Positions 45,534-56,125 of a DNA stretch of 64,000 nucleotides are shown here, in pieces. This DNA comes from Bullera alba. Lineage: Eukaryota; Basidiomycota; Tremellomycetes; Tremellales; Bulleraceae. Every line of letters starts with the position of its first letter. Position 1 is the first letter of the stretch. The position numbers and the translations under genes are program-made. The stretch covers positions 5,481,198 through 5,545,197 of the forward strand of contig BCIX01000001.1 of assembly GCA_001600095.1 (NCBI GenBank). The letters run 5' to 3'. The notes beneath the pieces were generated by a model. It did not search any database, was not told where the DNA came from, and was given only the letters and a program-made list of their open reading frames with translations.

Positions 45534-45867
45534 TGTGTCTGAGCTGAGTATACAGTTGATGACTAGGAGCCCCCTTCTCAGAAAAAGTTAAAGACAACCA
45601 GCACATCGAAGACCTCTCTCCTTGTTTCCGTTGGAACTAAAAGCCAAAACAAGAAGCTAAATCACGTGACCTTGAGTCGCGTCGATGTCGCAGCCCGCAG
45701 CTTCCGACGACGCTGAAACACGCAGCGAACTCTGGCCAGCGAGCTCCTATGTACTTCATCTGCAACGCAAGACCTTAACTTGTGAGTCAGGACAGAGTCT
45801 GAAGTCGTGGCGGACACTGATTAGTTCAGCAGAAGCAAACAACGATCTCAAGTAATACTCCAGCACA
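45534..45867. other. Divergent promoter NOC3 / SFT2
   Basis: A 334-bp spacer between the starts of NOC3 (minus) and SFT2 (plus). It contains a palindromic TCACGTGA at 45662-45669, the strong Cbf1/bHLH E-box. Nothing else was recognised. Confidence 0.5.
45662..45669. promoter_or_regulatory. Palindromic E-box TCACGTGA
   Basis: A perfect 8-bp Cbf1/USF-type site about 130 bp upstream of NOC3 and 200 bp upstream of SFT2. The match is exact but short, so function is inferred. Confidence 0.4.
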
Positions 45868-46755
45868 ATGCCTAAGGGGTGGTTCAGTGTGTATCCCTCT
45901 GTTCTCACTCGGGCATCTGGGGACACTGGCTGATTGTCCACGTAGACATCGATGAGCAGACGGACGACATCATCTTCGGAGGGGTGAGAAGGGCAGCTTG
46001 CCCTCTAGATTTTGACTGAGGTTGACCATACTCGTTCAATAGGAGAAACCAGCGTTCTCAGGCTTGGGTTTGACGAGATATCAACGGCTTGGCGGATTTG
46101 CCATCTGTGAGTGCGAGCCTGCTACCTGGAAGCCAATAATTCTCGCTTGTCCCGTCGCGTTGCTCGTGGTATCCGAAGCTGACATCAACTCCTCTTTCAG
46201 GCTTCGTTGGCGGTCTTGGTGTTTCCCTGCTAGGTGCCATCCTGCTCTTCCTCGGTGCTACGGGTGCCTTCGCAAGTGAGCTGTTGTCACCTGGATTTTC
46301 GACTCGGCGTGCAGCTGACGCCTGACGTCCAGCTCTATTCGGTGTCGGCGGTGTCATCTCCCTAGTAGGAACCGGTTTCCTGATGTAAGCTGAACAAGAA
46401 CATGGTATAGCAGGTATCTAACTTAATTTGCAGCGGCTTCAAGACCCAGTTCCAGAAGATGTTCAAGCCAGTCCGGGTGGTTGCGACGGTGCTGTTATTT
46501 GCCTCGATCGCCATGACGTTTGTCAGTGCGTTCGTGCTGCCTGCGATTCTGTGTATAGTCTTTGTCATTGTGAGTGCGCGGGGTGCTTGTCCTGAAGACT
46601 ACGTCGCTGAGATACGCAGGTCCAATATCTTGCCTTCCTATGGTACAGTTTGAGTTATATCCCATACGCCAGAACAGTAAGTCTCCTTTCATTAGAATCG
46701 ACCGCAGTGCTGACCTGCGTTCCAGGTGGTCAAAAGCTGGGTTGGCATGAAATAG
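45868..46755 (+). CDS. SFT2: Sft2-family Golgi vesicle transport protein
   Basis: A four-helix membrane protein acting in endosome-to-Golgi vesicle fusion. The N-terminal cytosolic part MPKGWFNIDEQTDDIIFGGE is followed by LGLTRYQRLGGFAICFVGG. Four hydrophobic segments follow: LGVSLLGAILLFLGATG, LFGVGGVISLVGTGFLIGF, VVATVLLFASIAMTFVSAF and ALPAILCIVFVIVQYLAFLW-type. The protein ends YARTVVKSWVGMK. KTQFQKMFKPVR between helices 2 and 3 matches the family. Small exons are separated by introns near 45888-45944, 45984-46041, 46108-46198, 46275-46332, 46385-46433, 46570-46618 and 46678-46726. Length is about 160 aa, as expected for the family. Confidence 0.92.
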
Positions 46756-46838
46756 AGACTTATCGACAGGATATCCCAATTCTGCGGATCACCTCGAATG
46801 CGTTGACGATTGATGAGAGATGCCATGAGATCTCAGAT

Positions 46839-48284
46839 CTACTTGCCCACATCCCATTCTCTCACGCCCCCCTTCTTGACGTATTTCATGTCAAACAAGC
46901 CAGGCTCACCATCGTCCACGCTGACCATCTTGTTCCGCTGCTTCTTCTCCCTCCGGCGCTCTCTTTCACCTTCACTGTCGTCACTAGTCCCATACCCGTT
47001 CTTGCTCTTCCTCTTCTTGCGCTCTTCCCGGCGTTTCCTCTTCTCCTCCTTTTCATACTTTCGCATATCGCCCTCGACGTCGGGTGACTTCCGCCGAATG
47101 GTAGCTTGCTTTGGCACACCGTAGTCTTCCTCTGATAAAGTCGGTGACTGCTGTCTCCGCTGCGTTTAGGGTCAGCAGGACGATCATTTTCACAATGTGT
47201 AGTACTGACTCACCTTTTTGCCTCGCTCTTTCAATATCGCGAGCATGTTATCCCAACCAACCTCTGCGACGAGTCCTTCTGATGGAACTTCGCCGTAGTC
47301 CAGGCGGGGGTCGTACTCTTGTTTGAAATACTTGTCCATTTTGGAAATAGGCGACCTCGGTGGAGGAGGAGGCGGTGGACTCGGGGCTTTTGGTGATGGC
47401 GGTTTCAGGGGGGTGAGTACGGGCGAGCGAATTCGGCGTATTGGTTTGTCTTCGGTCGAGCGCTTGTGTGATTCGTTTCGTTCTCGTTCTGGCGATCGTG
47501 AATCCTTTCTTTCTCTCCGGCTACTCCTGCGATCGTCCCGGTCCCGGTCCTCTCGATGTTTATGGAATTTCGAGTGACTGGACTTGTCTCTGTCATCCTC
47601 GGGAGTCGCCTTGCGTCTCCTGTATCCTTCTCGTTCCGGTGACCTGCGCGAATTACCATTTGACCGCTTGTGACCGTCGCGAGACCGCCTGTTGTACCTG
47701 TCCTCCTTCTCGTCGCTTCTATACCTTGCTCCTCTGCGATCGTCATCACGCTCCTCCTCGTCCTCCCATCCTCTCATCCTCGAGCCGCCATCCTCCCTTT
47801 CCCTATCATGTGATCGACTGCCCCCTTGCGCACTCCCATGCCTATCTCGTTCATTCCGCCGACTGCCTTGGGCTTGAGTCTGCGCACCTCTCATTGCCCC
47901 TCCAAATAGCCTGCTCGCGCCTGAACGTGAGGTCTCGCCTCTAGCTTCCCTCCCCGCCTCCGCTTGCGCCCGTAAGAGGGCAGTGTTGTGCCCATCTACT
48001 TGTCGGATAACGGAGTTCAGAAACCGCTTATTGGGTCGAACTTGCGGTTTGCTCGTTCTACAAACGACTTCAGCATGGAAATTAGAAGCAGTTGCAATAA
48101 CTTACGAGTCCCTGTCATCGCGTAGGAAGGCGGATAGACCCAATTCGCTCCAGCTCTTCTCCTTTGCTTTCGCTTCGTTGGCCAGTAATTCGGCGACATG
48201 CCGATCCAGGTCTTTGTCCGAGATGTCGGCGGGGATGCCGGCTGCCGCTCGGACGAGGTTGTTCACCACATTGTTCAGGGACAT
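46839..48284 (-). CDS. RS-rich nuclear protein, function unknown
   Basis: A protein rich in Arg, Ser, Asp and Glu, of splicing-factor style. The N-terminus MSLNNVVNNLVRAAAGIPAD and ELGLSAFLRDDRDS join across an intron (about 48108-48062) to RTSKPQVRPNKRFLNSVIRQ. A long RS/RD/RE region (47890-47420) and a poly-Pro run follow. Then comes a conserved-looking segment, MDKYFKQEYDPRLDYGEV and EVGWDNMLAILKERGKK, and after one more intron RRQQSPTLSEEDYGVP and a Lys/Arg/Glu coiled tail ending GGVREWDVGK. The RS composition suggests nuclear speckles and spliceosome contact, by inference only. An in-frame upstream ATG at 48323 is possible. I cannot name the family. Confidence 0.75.
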
Positions 48285-48680
48285 GTGTGCGGCTGCAGTG
48301 GTCTGATGGAAGTGACCAGTCAAACGAGTGTATATCTGTCCAGCCAGTTCGAACCGACACTCCAGACTGTGAATGCAAGACCCAAGTACTAAGCTAGTTG
48401 TGCCAACGCAGCAGCTCGTTGCAAGCTCGTTGCTGCATGCGCTGGTGCCGGTGGGTGGTGTTTCAGGTTGGGTGGCAACGATAGCCTCCGCTCCTTTAAA
48501 ACGTCCTCCCGCATAAACGATGGTGTACGGTTAGCACCTTGTGCATGCTGGGCGTGCTATGAGATGCCCTTCTCCTACTGTACTTGTGGTCTCGAGACCA
48601 CTTCGCATGGTTCAAGCAGGCTGAGCTCGCTCGGAGTACCTTGATCAACAAATCGATCAGCACACAGCGTTGCTCCCAAG
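48285..48680. other. Divergent intergenic region
   Basis: A 396-bp gap between the RS-rich gene (minus) and the THOC5-like gene (plus). A short imperfect repeat of GCAAGCTCGTTGC type lies near 48415-48440. No coding sequence or tRNA was recognised. Confidence 0.4.
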
Positions 48681-49585
48681 ATGGTGTTACCACTTCAGAT
48701 CTCGGCTCAATCGCCTTTAGACCCACTCCTGCTTCTGCCCGTTCCTACAACATTACCAGCATCCCCCATTGTCTCCCTCGACCCCCTGGTCAACGGTCTC
48801 AATGAATCGCTCTCCCAAGCCTCATCGTCCAAGGTACCCGTCACGGCTTACACCGCTCAGCTTAGGCAGATTACCCGGCGGAGTCACGTTTTGCTCAATG
48901 CAGCTCGAGTGGGAGCTGCCGAGGCGAGGGAACAGCTCGATAATGTAGATGTGGAATTGAGGGGGGTGGAATATGAGCGGAATAGAGTCAGGGAGGAGAT
49001 GGACAAGTGTGAAGAGTACTCGTGAGTCAGGGCTGTAAGCGTCCACAGGGATATGCTGATAACATCGGTGCAATAGTCCCGCGTATAAGGAGATGGAGTT
49101 GACAGACCTGGAGACCTTCAAGAGTACAATTGGAGACGAGATTTTGTCGGCACTTCGTGAGTAGCTATCTCGTGACATTCCCAACCACTCTCCAAGCTAA
49201 CTATCGGGCTTAGCCTCGGAGGACGAAGAGCATTACGAGCATGCTTTGATGATAGCACGACTCGAGTATGAGTTGGCGGAGATCCAGAGGTCAGTCGAAT
49301 GCGAGTTTGGCTTGCCAAAGAAGCTGACCATCGACTTGCTTATCAGACGCGAGACGCTCGTGGCCAAGTTGACGAAAGAACGTGACGACATCATTCGATC
49401 GAAGAAAGAGATCAAGAAGAAATATGATGCCGCAGACGTCTACCTGACAGACTATGCCAAGGTGAGCTGGTTCCGCAACTGTATAAGCTTCCAGCTCACA
49501 TATCTGCATTCAGACCACCAATCTCATAGCCATGAAGGTCAAGGATGTCATCAAGTCCTCGACAGCAACAACAACATCTTCGTGA
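48681..49585 (+). CDS. THO complex subunit 5-like protein
   Basis: A coiled-coil protein resembling the THOC5/Fms-interacting protein domain, which acts in co-transcriptional mRNA export. The start is MVLPLQISAQSPLDPLLLLP. The core is RRSHVLLNAARVGAAEAREQ, DVELRGVEYERNRVREEMDK and a CEEYSPAYKEMELTDLETFK junction across the first intron. Further on come EEHYEHALMIARLEYELAEI and KLTKERDDIIRSKKEIKKKY. Introns lie near 49022-49077, 49157-49213 and 49462-49513. In the straightforward reading the last exon ends KDVIKSSTATTTSS at 49585, about 215 aa. That is shorter than animal THOC5 but fits the conserved N-terminal domain. A Gln-rich reading in another frame follows (see findings). Another coiled-coil family remains possible. 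Confidence 0.65.
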
Positions 49586-49768
49586 CCAGCAACTGCAACA
49601 GTCGACTCAATCCGCATACCCAGCACATCATACCTCTCACCAGGCAAGCCCTGTCCTGCTATCTGTACACCAACATGCATTGTATGACTCAAACCGGACA
49701 AGATGACAGCTACAACGGCTCCACTCTCTTGACAACAAGTCTCCTACGGTCTTCACCCCCTTCTCATT

Positions 49769-51497
49769 CTAGTCGAGCTTCTTGTTCGTCCTCCTGACAG
49801 GCATCCGCTGCGGGGCGTTCGTCGCACCCGGAGGCCTTGGGCTCATCTCGAGTAATACCTCCTGATTGCCCACTTGAGCAGAGGATGCTTCTGCCGGGGA
49901 CGAGGTTATCGAAGTCGATCTGCTCTTGCCTGGACTTAGCACCGCATTGCCGAGAAGCGAAAAGGCGGAATCGATCGATAATCTCGGTCTACTACTCTGC
50001 GAGCTATTTCTCGAACTGACGCGCCGGGGGATCGTCGCACCATAAGGCGTCAATGGTGCATCCGGGGCATCGACATTGAAGAAAGATGTCAACCTGTCCG
50101 CGAGCGAGTTTATAGAGTTTGCAGAACTGGGTTTATTGACCGAATTCGAACCAGAGGAAAGTGAAGGTCGTATCCGGACCATTTTGGATTTCGGTCCAGT
50201 CTCACCCACACTTGAAGCAGGTTTGAGAGGCGATGGTAGCGTCCGGAGATCGTTCTGTATCGATGGTCCGTCGGGTTTGACCTGGGAAGGAACTCCACGG
50301 GCTAGATCAGCAGAGGATCGTCGGATCCCATTCTCGATGGAAATCCTCCTCATGTCCACGTCGATCGACCGGCGAGAGGTATCTGGTGGCTTTTGCGCTT
50401 TGGGGAAGAACCGGAGTTGACTGCTGGGTATCCGAACTACATCCACAACCCGCCTTTCCTCGTCGCCAGCGTCGTCGATAGAGCCAGCTCTCATTGTATC
50501 CGTACTTGCCCTAGTATGGCTATGTCGTGTAGTATCAATGGAATCATCGTGCCCTGCGTATTCTTCCGCCCATGGATCCAAGCCGTCTTCTACGTCGATG
50601 AGCGGCTCAAGATTTGGCATGAGGGAAGATCCGCATCGTGCCCCTGTGGTTGAAGCAGTATCCTCCACGGCTCGCTCTTTCCCTTTGGCAGTACCAGTCG
50701 CCAAAGTCGACTTCTTCTGGGAGGCATTCTTTGGCGTCAGGGTGATCTGCCCCTTGCCAGGTCCGCGAGTGAAGGTCTCGCTGGCCTTGTTCCACTTGCA
50801 CGCCTCGATTGGGACGTAGAGATGTGTTCGGAGATGGACCGGGTCTGACGCCCAGAGCTTGTTGATCTTTCGCAAAGTATGTAGCTGAAAAAGAGGATTA
50901 GCGCCTACTTTCAACTCAACAAGGTGTGGTCTCACATCGATACCATACAGAAGAGCAATACCAGCTAGCGATTCTGCCGGTTTCACCTGGACAAAGTAGA
51001 GCCATCAGTTCTAGGCCATTCATGCAGAGTCCATCCACAGGGCAAACTCTGTGACCCGGCACACTTACCTGATGTAACAGCACTTCCACCTCTCCTCCAT
51101 GCTGCTCCTTCTCGACCGCGCTCATTCGCAGAAGATCCAAACTCCCTCTCGCACTTCCCGTTCCTACGCTCCCCGTCCCTCCGCTCCTACTGCTCCCTGC
51201 GACCTGCTTCTCGGTTTCGCTCGTCAAGCGCCTGAGTGTCGGCCTCGAGATATCACTCTCATCCCCACCGTTCCAGCTCCAAAAGTCACTATCTTCATCG
51301 TCCCCATCCTCGTCGTCCGTCCCTCGGTGTTTTGGAGGGATGAGCGGGTGATCATCGGATTGTTCGCCCGTCAGCTCGAGGAAGGACGACGAGGCTCGCA
51401 GTGGACTTCGCAAGGGTCCGGTGTATGATGATTGTCGGGAGTGCGGCTTTGAAACTGAAGGACTGAGACTCGGACGTGATGGTCCCGGGATGGACAT
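49769..51497 (-). CDS. Intracellular LysM-domain protein
   Basis: A protein with one LysM domain and long disordered flanks, with no signal peptide. The ATG at 51497 opens MSIPGPSRPSLSPSVSKPHS; the reading can extend to 51530 only through a GTG. The LysM domain is spliced from three exons: VLLHQ|VKPAESLAGIALLYGID|LHTLRKINKLWASDPVHLRT. Exons 51497-51069, 50986-50936 and 50884-49769 total 1596 nt, or 531 aa. The C-terminal part has Ser/Pro-rich and RRxS motifs and the segment NSINSLADRLTSFFNVDAPD, ending RMPVRRTNKKLD. Intracellular LysM proteins of this kind occur across eukaryotes (LYSMD/TLDc relatives), and their role is poorly known. It is convergent with the THOC5-like gene. Confidence 0.85.
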
Positions 51498-51906
51498 GAG
51501 TTGGGCTGTAGGTCGCTTAGGTTGTAGCACCTAGCACGTTGACCTTACGCCACTTCGTATAGGATCCGATTTTCTGTGTCGCAAGTCATACTACTTTGTC
51601 GACATTCACCCTCCTACCTTGTCCAGCCATTCACGTCCGGTCCAAGGGTCCACTCGCGCGGTCTGCTCGGTGCGTTGACGACACCTCGAGGACACCACCC
51701 ACGAGTATCTTGACATCACCGCGCCGGTCGACGATGGCGCTGCACGCCGTACAATGAACCGGCGGCGATCTCCGAAGCCGAAGTCACGCCTACAGAGCAA
51801 CGAGACGGAGCAGTAGCGGCGCTGGAGATCACTGGTGATGATCATCCCTGCTGTCGTTGTTCTGACCCTCTGTGTATCGCTCTGACCTGACTGACTACTC
51901 TATAAG
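51498..51906. other. Divergent promoter region
   Basis: About 410 bp between the LysM gene (minus) and the small gene at 51907 (plus). No recognised element. Confidence 0.4.
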
Positions 51907-52543
51907 ATGGTGCGTGGGGCATACCTCGGCGAAATTGCTGGAGCTGATATCACTCCCGACTTAGCCACCCAAAAAGTCAGACATTCACCATGTCACATTC
52001 CACTTTTACCGCTCTGCAGTTCTGCTCTCCGTCCCTGCCTCGACGTAGGTATCTTCCTAGTCGCATTCTGGGAATCCTCCTTCCGCTTCTCTTCACAGGA
52101 TCGATGAGCTGACTCTTTGCAGGTCATACCTCTCCTTAAAACAGCAGCTCGTTCCTGCCTTACAGCCATTCTCGGCGATTCTTCCGGTGTCGATACCCAC
52201 CTCGGCGGCAGATATCCAGATATGGCAGGAGAAGACGCTAGCAGAAGGTGCAGACAGGCCGGAGGGCGAGATGCAATTAGAGACCGTAGAGAAAGGCGAC
52301 AAGGGTGTCAACGCCAGGAGTATAGCGGCTCTCGGTTGGCCGAGGTGGAAAAGGGTCTTTGTGAGGTGGGTCAACCTTCAATCCCTTCTTTGACTTCCAA
52401 CGATTTATACGCTGTTCTCGGTGGATTCCACATGAGGAGAGGTGCTGACGCCCTACTCAAGCTTCAAAGGCGAGGATGGCTTCTCAGAGCCCGTTTTCAC
52501 GATACCCCATATGGACGACGAAGAAGAAGAGACGGCAGAATAG
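51907..52543 (+). CDS. Small hypothetical protein with acidic tail
   Basis: I do not recognise this protein. A four-exon model closes in phase: 51907-51975, 52020-52048, 52099-52360 and 52442-52543, 462 nt or 153 aa. It starts MVRGAYLGEIAGADITPDLA. The core reads IDELTLCRSYLSLKQQLVPA, TSAADIQIWQEKTLAEGADR and RSIAALGWPRWKRVFV. The end, FSEPVFTIPHMDDEEEETAE, is strongly acidic. The 29-nt second exon is the weakest link, because other first exons are possible. No signal peptide or membrane segment is clear. The exon 3 plus exon 4 reading is the best supported part. Confidence 0.5.
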
Positions 52544-52674
52544 ACAGTGCACTCTGATTATCGCAGCGAGCGCGGCGATCAGCGGGCATCAAGCAGTCAC
52601 GATATCATGCAATGTAACGATCAACTGGAGCAAGATAGCATGAGCCTAAGTTCTGCTGATCCGAGCGGCGTCGC

Positions 52675-55600
52675 TCAGTCCTCGTTCATGGCTTCATCTT
52701 CCGCTTCCTCCGCCTCCTCCTCTTCGTCTTCCTCCCCCTCGTCGGCGTCCATGTCAAACACCTGGATCTCCTGTCCCTGGTTCGTCATCACACAGCAGGC
52801 CCGCCTTCCCGCCCGACCGTTCATTGCCAGACTTGGAGGCAATCCGGATCGACTGGATACTCCGAGATGTCTCGTCTTCATCTCGGGGGCAGGCTTGCAA
52901 ACCTGAGAACAAAAGTCCTTGAATCAGCTCTAAAACATCCTGTCAAGCACGGATACTCACGCCAGTAGCAGACAAAGTGGTTAGTGTCCATTCCTCGAGC
53001 ACCGGCTCGAGCAGACCCGAAAGTGTCCCAACGCCGAGCATTGAAAGTTCCAGGCCACCTGCACCCTCGTGTGAGATGATCAAGTCATCGTCGTCGAAGA
53101 AGTCCACCGCAGATATCAGGGCGTGCTCCATCTCGTGATCTGTCATCTCGAGATTGACGTATGATCCCTGACTGGCATCCCCATGGGATACCCTGAGGAC
53201 CGTCACTACAACAGATCAGTCAGCGCCGAGATATCCATGCTATCCGGTAAGTTCTTACAGATGTTGCGCATCTCTCCGACAAATGCGATCCAGATATCCT
53301 ATCGTCGCAATCCAGTCAGCAAATGGACACCCATGCAGCAACAATACTCACACCGTCGATGCTGCGCTGTGCATACAGCGTCTGACCCCCTGGATCCAGT
53401 CTCAAGACATCGTCATCCATTGAGGGCGGCGGAGCATCCGCTCGCCTTTCCCGCACGGTGATCAGAGCCTCGCACTCCTTGCAAAGGGATACCGCCCATG
53501 TAAACGGCTCTTTCGTCAACTCCCTCTGCGGCTCTCCTGGCTCGTCTCGCTTCTTTTCAACCGTATCATCCGACATGATCGAGTCGTCCCCTAGCCCACT
53601 GACATCGCCAGGGTGGACGACCGAGTCGTCGAATCCCCGAGTCGTGGTCATGTCGTCTGAAATGGCAATCGACATGTCCTGGGACGAATCCACCGATGGG
53701 TCCACTTGTCGACTAGCTTCCTGAGCAACGATTGGCGTCGGTACCAGCTCGCCATGAGTGAGCTGCTTTCGAACTTTCTGTATGAACCCGTCCAGATCCA
53801 CATCCTGCTCTTTGGCCGGTCCCCTCAATGCCACGAGAAAGCTCTCGGGCAGAACCTCGTCCCTATTCGAGCCGAAAGTATTGGGGAAGTGCACATCGAA
53901 GGGTGATTGAACGAAACCCTGCTTCGAGAACGCCCAAACGAGTTTGAGATCGTTAATGGTGTTGGATGTGTCCTGAGAGGCATCTTGCGAAGCCGCTCTT
54001 TGCGTCTCTACGTTCGGAGGTCAGTATCATTTGTATTTAATGGCGGCTTACCATATCGAATCCACCTGAACCACTCGGAAGCCGCTTGCGCCTCGTGTCG
54101 AGCTTGTCTCCGGATCTCCTCGGTCAGGACGAACAGACCTTTGGCCATATTCCTGCAGTTGATCAGAAAATCGTTGCCATACGACTTTTTGCCATTGTGC
54201 ATCCCTCTGAACGATACAAATCAGCGATCAAACATTTCGATGAAGTAATCCCATTCAAATACTCACGCTTCCTGCATCCCATACAATTCGTCAAGAAGAA
54301 GCATGATACGCTCTAAAGCGGGCTGTATGCTCTCGATAATGACCTTTGATACAGATTTGTAGGATGTAGCAAGGGTGGTCTCCCACTTGGTCACCACCTG
54401 ATTCATCCTTCAGCATCATAGCTCAGTCCGACCGTTCATCACACTCACTCGGCCTGTCAAGCGGTTCCCCAGCCACTCCTGCACCGCAGGTCCGCTCCTC
54501 CCCGTCATCAGCAGCTTGAAGAGGTCGGCATGCACCTCTTTGATGCTCACTACGTCTCCGGTGAGCTGTATCCGTTATTTTCAAGTCCGACGACGTACTG
54601 CCCTGTTGCTCGCCGCATGTTTCCAGTTCCTCGCGCCAGATCATCGTCTGCTTGCCACCTTCCTTCCACCCCTGTTCCGCGGCCTCTATACCCCGCAGAA
54701 CGACGTCGAGGAATCCAACTAAGCGATCCGCGATCTCTGCTTGAACCAGAACACCTCCGGACGGATCGTCTTTCCAGCTTGTGGTGTCGAATGTCCCGCT
54801 GAGCAGGACAGTCTCTTTGCCGCTTAGCGGAGGCACCAGGTGGATTGACGAGGTGATTGTGCCCGTCCTCGGTCCTACTGATGGCAGGAGGGAGGGAAAC
54901 GTGCCAAGCTTTGGATGTCTTCCGGGCGTCGTGGCCGCTTTCTTCGACAGGGAATTATTCATCATCAACATCATTGGGCTGCATGGAGTGAGTCATGGAC
55001 AATGTAGCTTCCTAGGGTAGTGCTCACTTGACAGCCTTTGGAGTCTCCACCGGGGTCACTCTGGGCAGCAGATCAATGATCATCCGACCACATCCTGGCT
55101 GAAAGGCCGTACTCGTATCAGCTCCCGACTTGCAGCATATCGGGGCCCTTGCTCACCCTCTTTCCCGGCCACTTGGTCTCTCCAGTCCTCCATTCTAGAC
55201 TCCACCAGCGGTCGCCGTTAATTATATGGGCCAACATACTCTCTGTTAGACCACTGAGTGCGCCTCTCAAATGTGTCGTCTGTATCAATTTGCCATCGTG
55301 GACCGACAGATGGTCGAGCCTCGCTCTGACCCCTTCCGCCGGTCCCAGGTGATCTGCGAGGACCATGATGGATAGTGTCAAGCCTGTAAAGTCTACAGTA
55401 AGCGGTGGTGCGTGAACATACTTTGTGCTGTTCACTGACCATCTTCGGACCAGGCCATTCCGGCTATGTAACCTTTACAATCCACTTCCCAGACTTTACT
55501 CCCCCCCATCCGCCATAACGAGATCTTGCACCCATTGCCCAGTGTCTCTGCCCTCGCTTTTCCCTTGTTCGTACGCGTAGCCTCGTCCATACCAGTCCTT

Positions 55601-55725
55601 GCTCCTGCTGCTGGACCGAACACCACGACGAGATCCATCGCTGGATTACAGGCATTCGGGTGAAGGACGGATGTTGAAGAAAGGTTGATGGTGCCCATAG
55701 GCGCGAATGCGTTTGTGACTGCCAT
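52675..55725 (-). CDS. APC4: Anaphase-promoting complex subunit 4
   Basis: A scaffold subunit of the APC/C ubiquitin ligase that drives mitotic exit. The N-terminal propeller includes MAVTNAFAPMGTINLSSTSV, NGCKISLWRMGGSKVWEVDC and KGYIAGMAWSEDGQ, then SIMVLADHLGPAEGVRARLD and QTTHLRGALSGLTESMLAHI. The APC4 long domain follows: LLMTGRSGPAVQEWLGNRLT, IQPALERIMLLLDELYGM and NCRNMAKGLFVLTEEIRRQA. C-terminal blade strands include HLGVSSRSGLPPSLAMNGRA and RRACCVMTNQGQEIQVFDMD, ending in an acidic tail. Several short introns lie near 55440-55385, 55140-55090, 55035-54980, 54450-54400, 54270-54205, 54050-54005, 53350-53260, 53205 and 52965-52900. An MCB-like ACGCGT lies 163 bp upstream. Confidence 0.9.
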
Positions 55726-56125
55726 TTTGACGATGCTGGGATCGAAAGCAAGGCCACTGGACGCAGTCTAGTTCCAGCGCTTCTTCGCGCTCTCGCGCTG
55801 TGCCGTTCTACTGTTATAGATGTGAGATTCTAGTTGAGGATGTTGCCCAGTTCCGACAGCCCGTTGACAACATGGCCAAAAGTCAAAACGCGTCCCAGGC
55901 TGCTACGCTTACGTAACTCAATTCTAGTCACCGTGGAGATCCCGACGATTCCGCTTGCTCGGCCCACGGCATCGATGGGATCCCCTGCTTTCGGAAGTGG
56001 TATGCTTTCGTATTGTTCATGATACTCAGCAACTGCAATCACAACCACTAGGAAGACTTGGACCGCGAGGACGAGAGGGTGTGCGGAATCGAACACAACA
56101 GCAAGGGGAAAGAACACAGCGCCAA
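55726..56125. other. Divergent promoter APC4 / C2H2 gene
   Basis: A 400-bp spacer between divergent starts. It has a perfect ACGCGT at 55888-55893. A minus-strand open stretch here (55830-56225) overlaps the zinc-finger start and is not called. Confidence 0.45.

Noticed and set aside
48330..48360. Possible tRNA T-loop (GGTTCGAACTGG on the minus strand)
   Set aside because: No matching acceptor, D or anticodon stems could be drawn around it.
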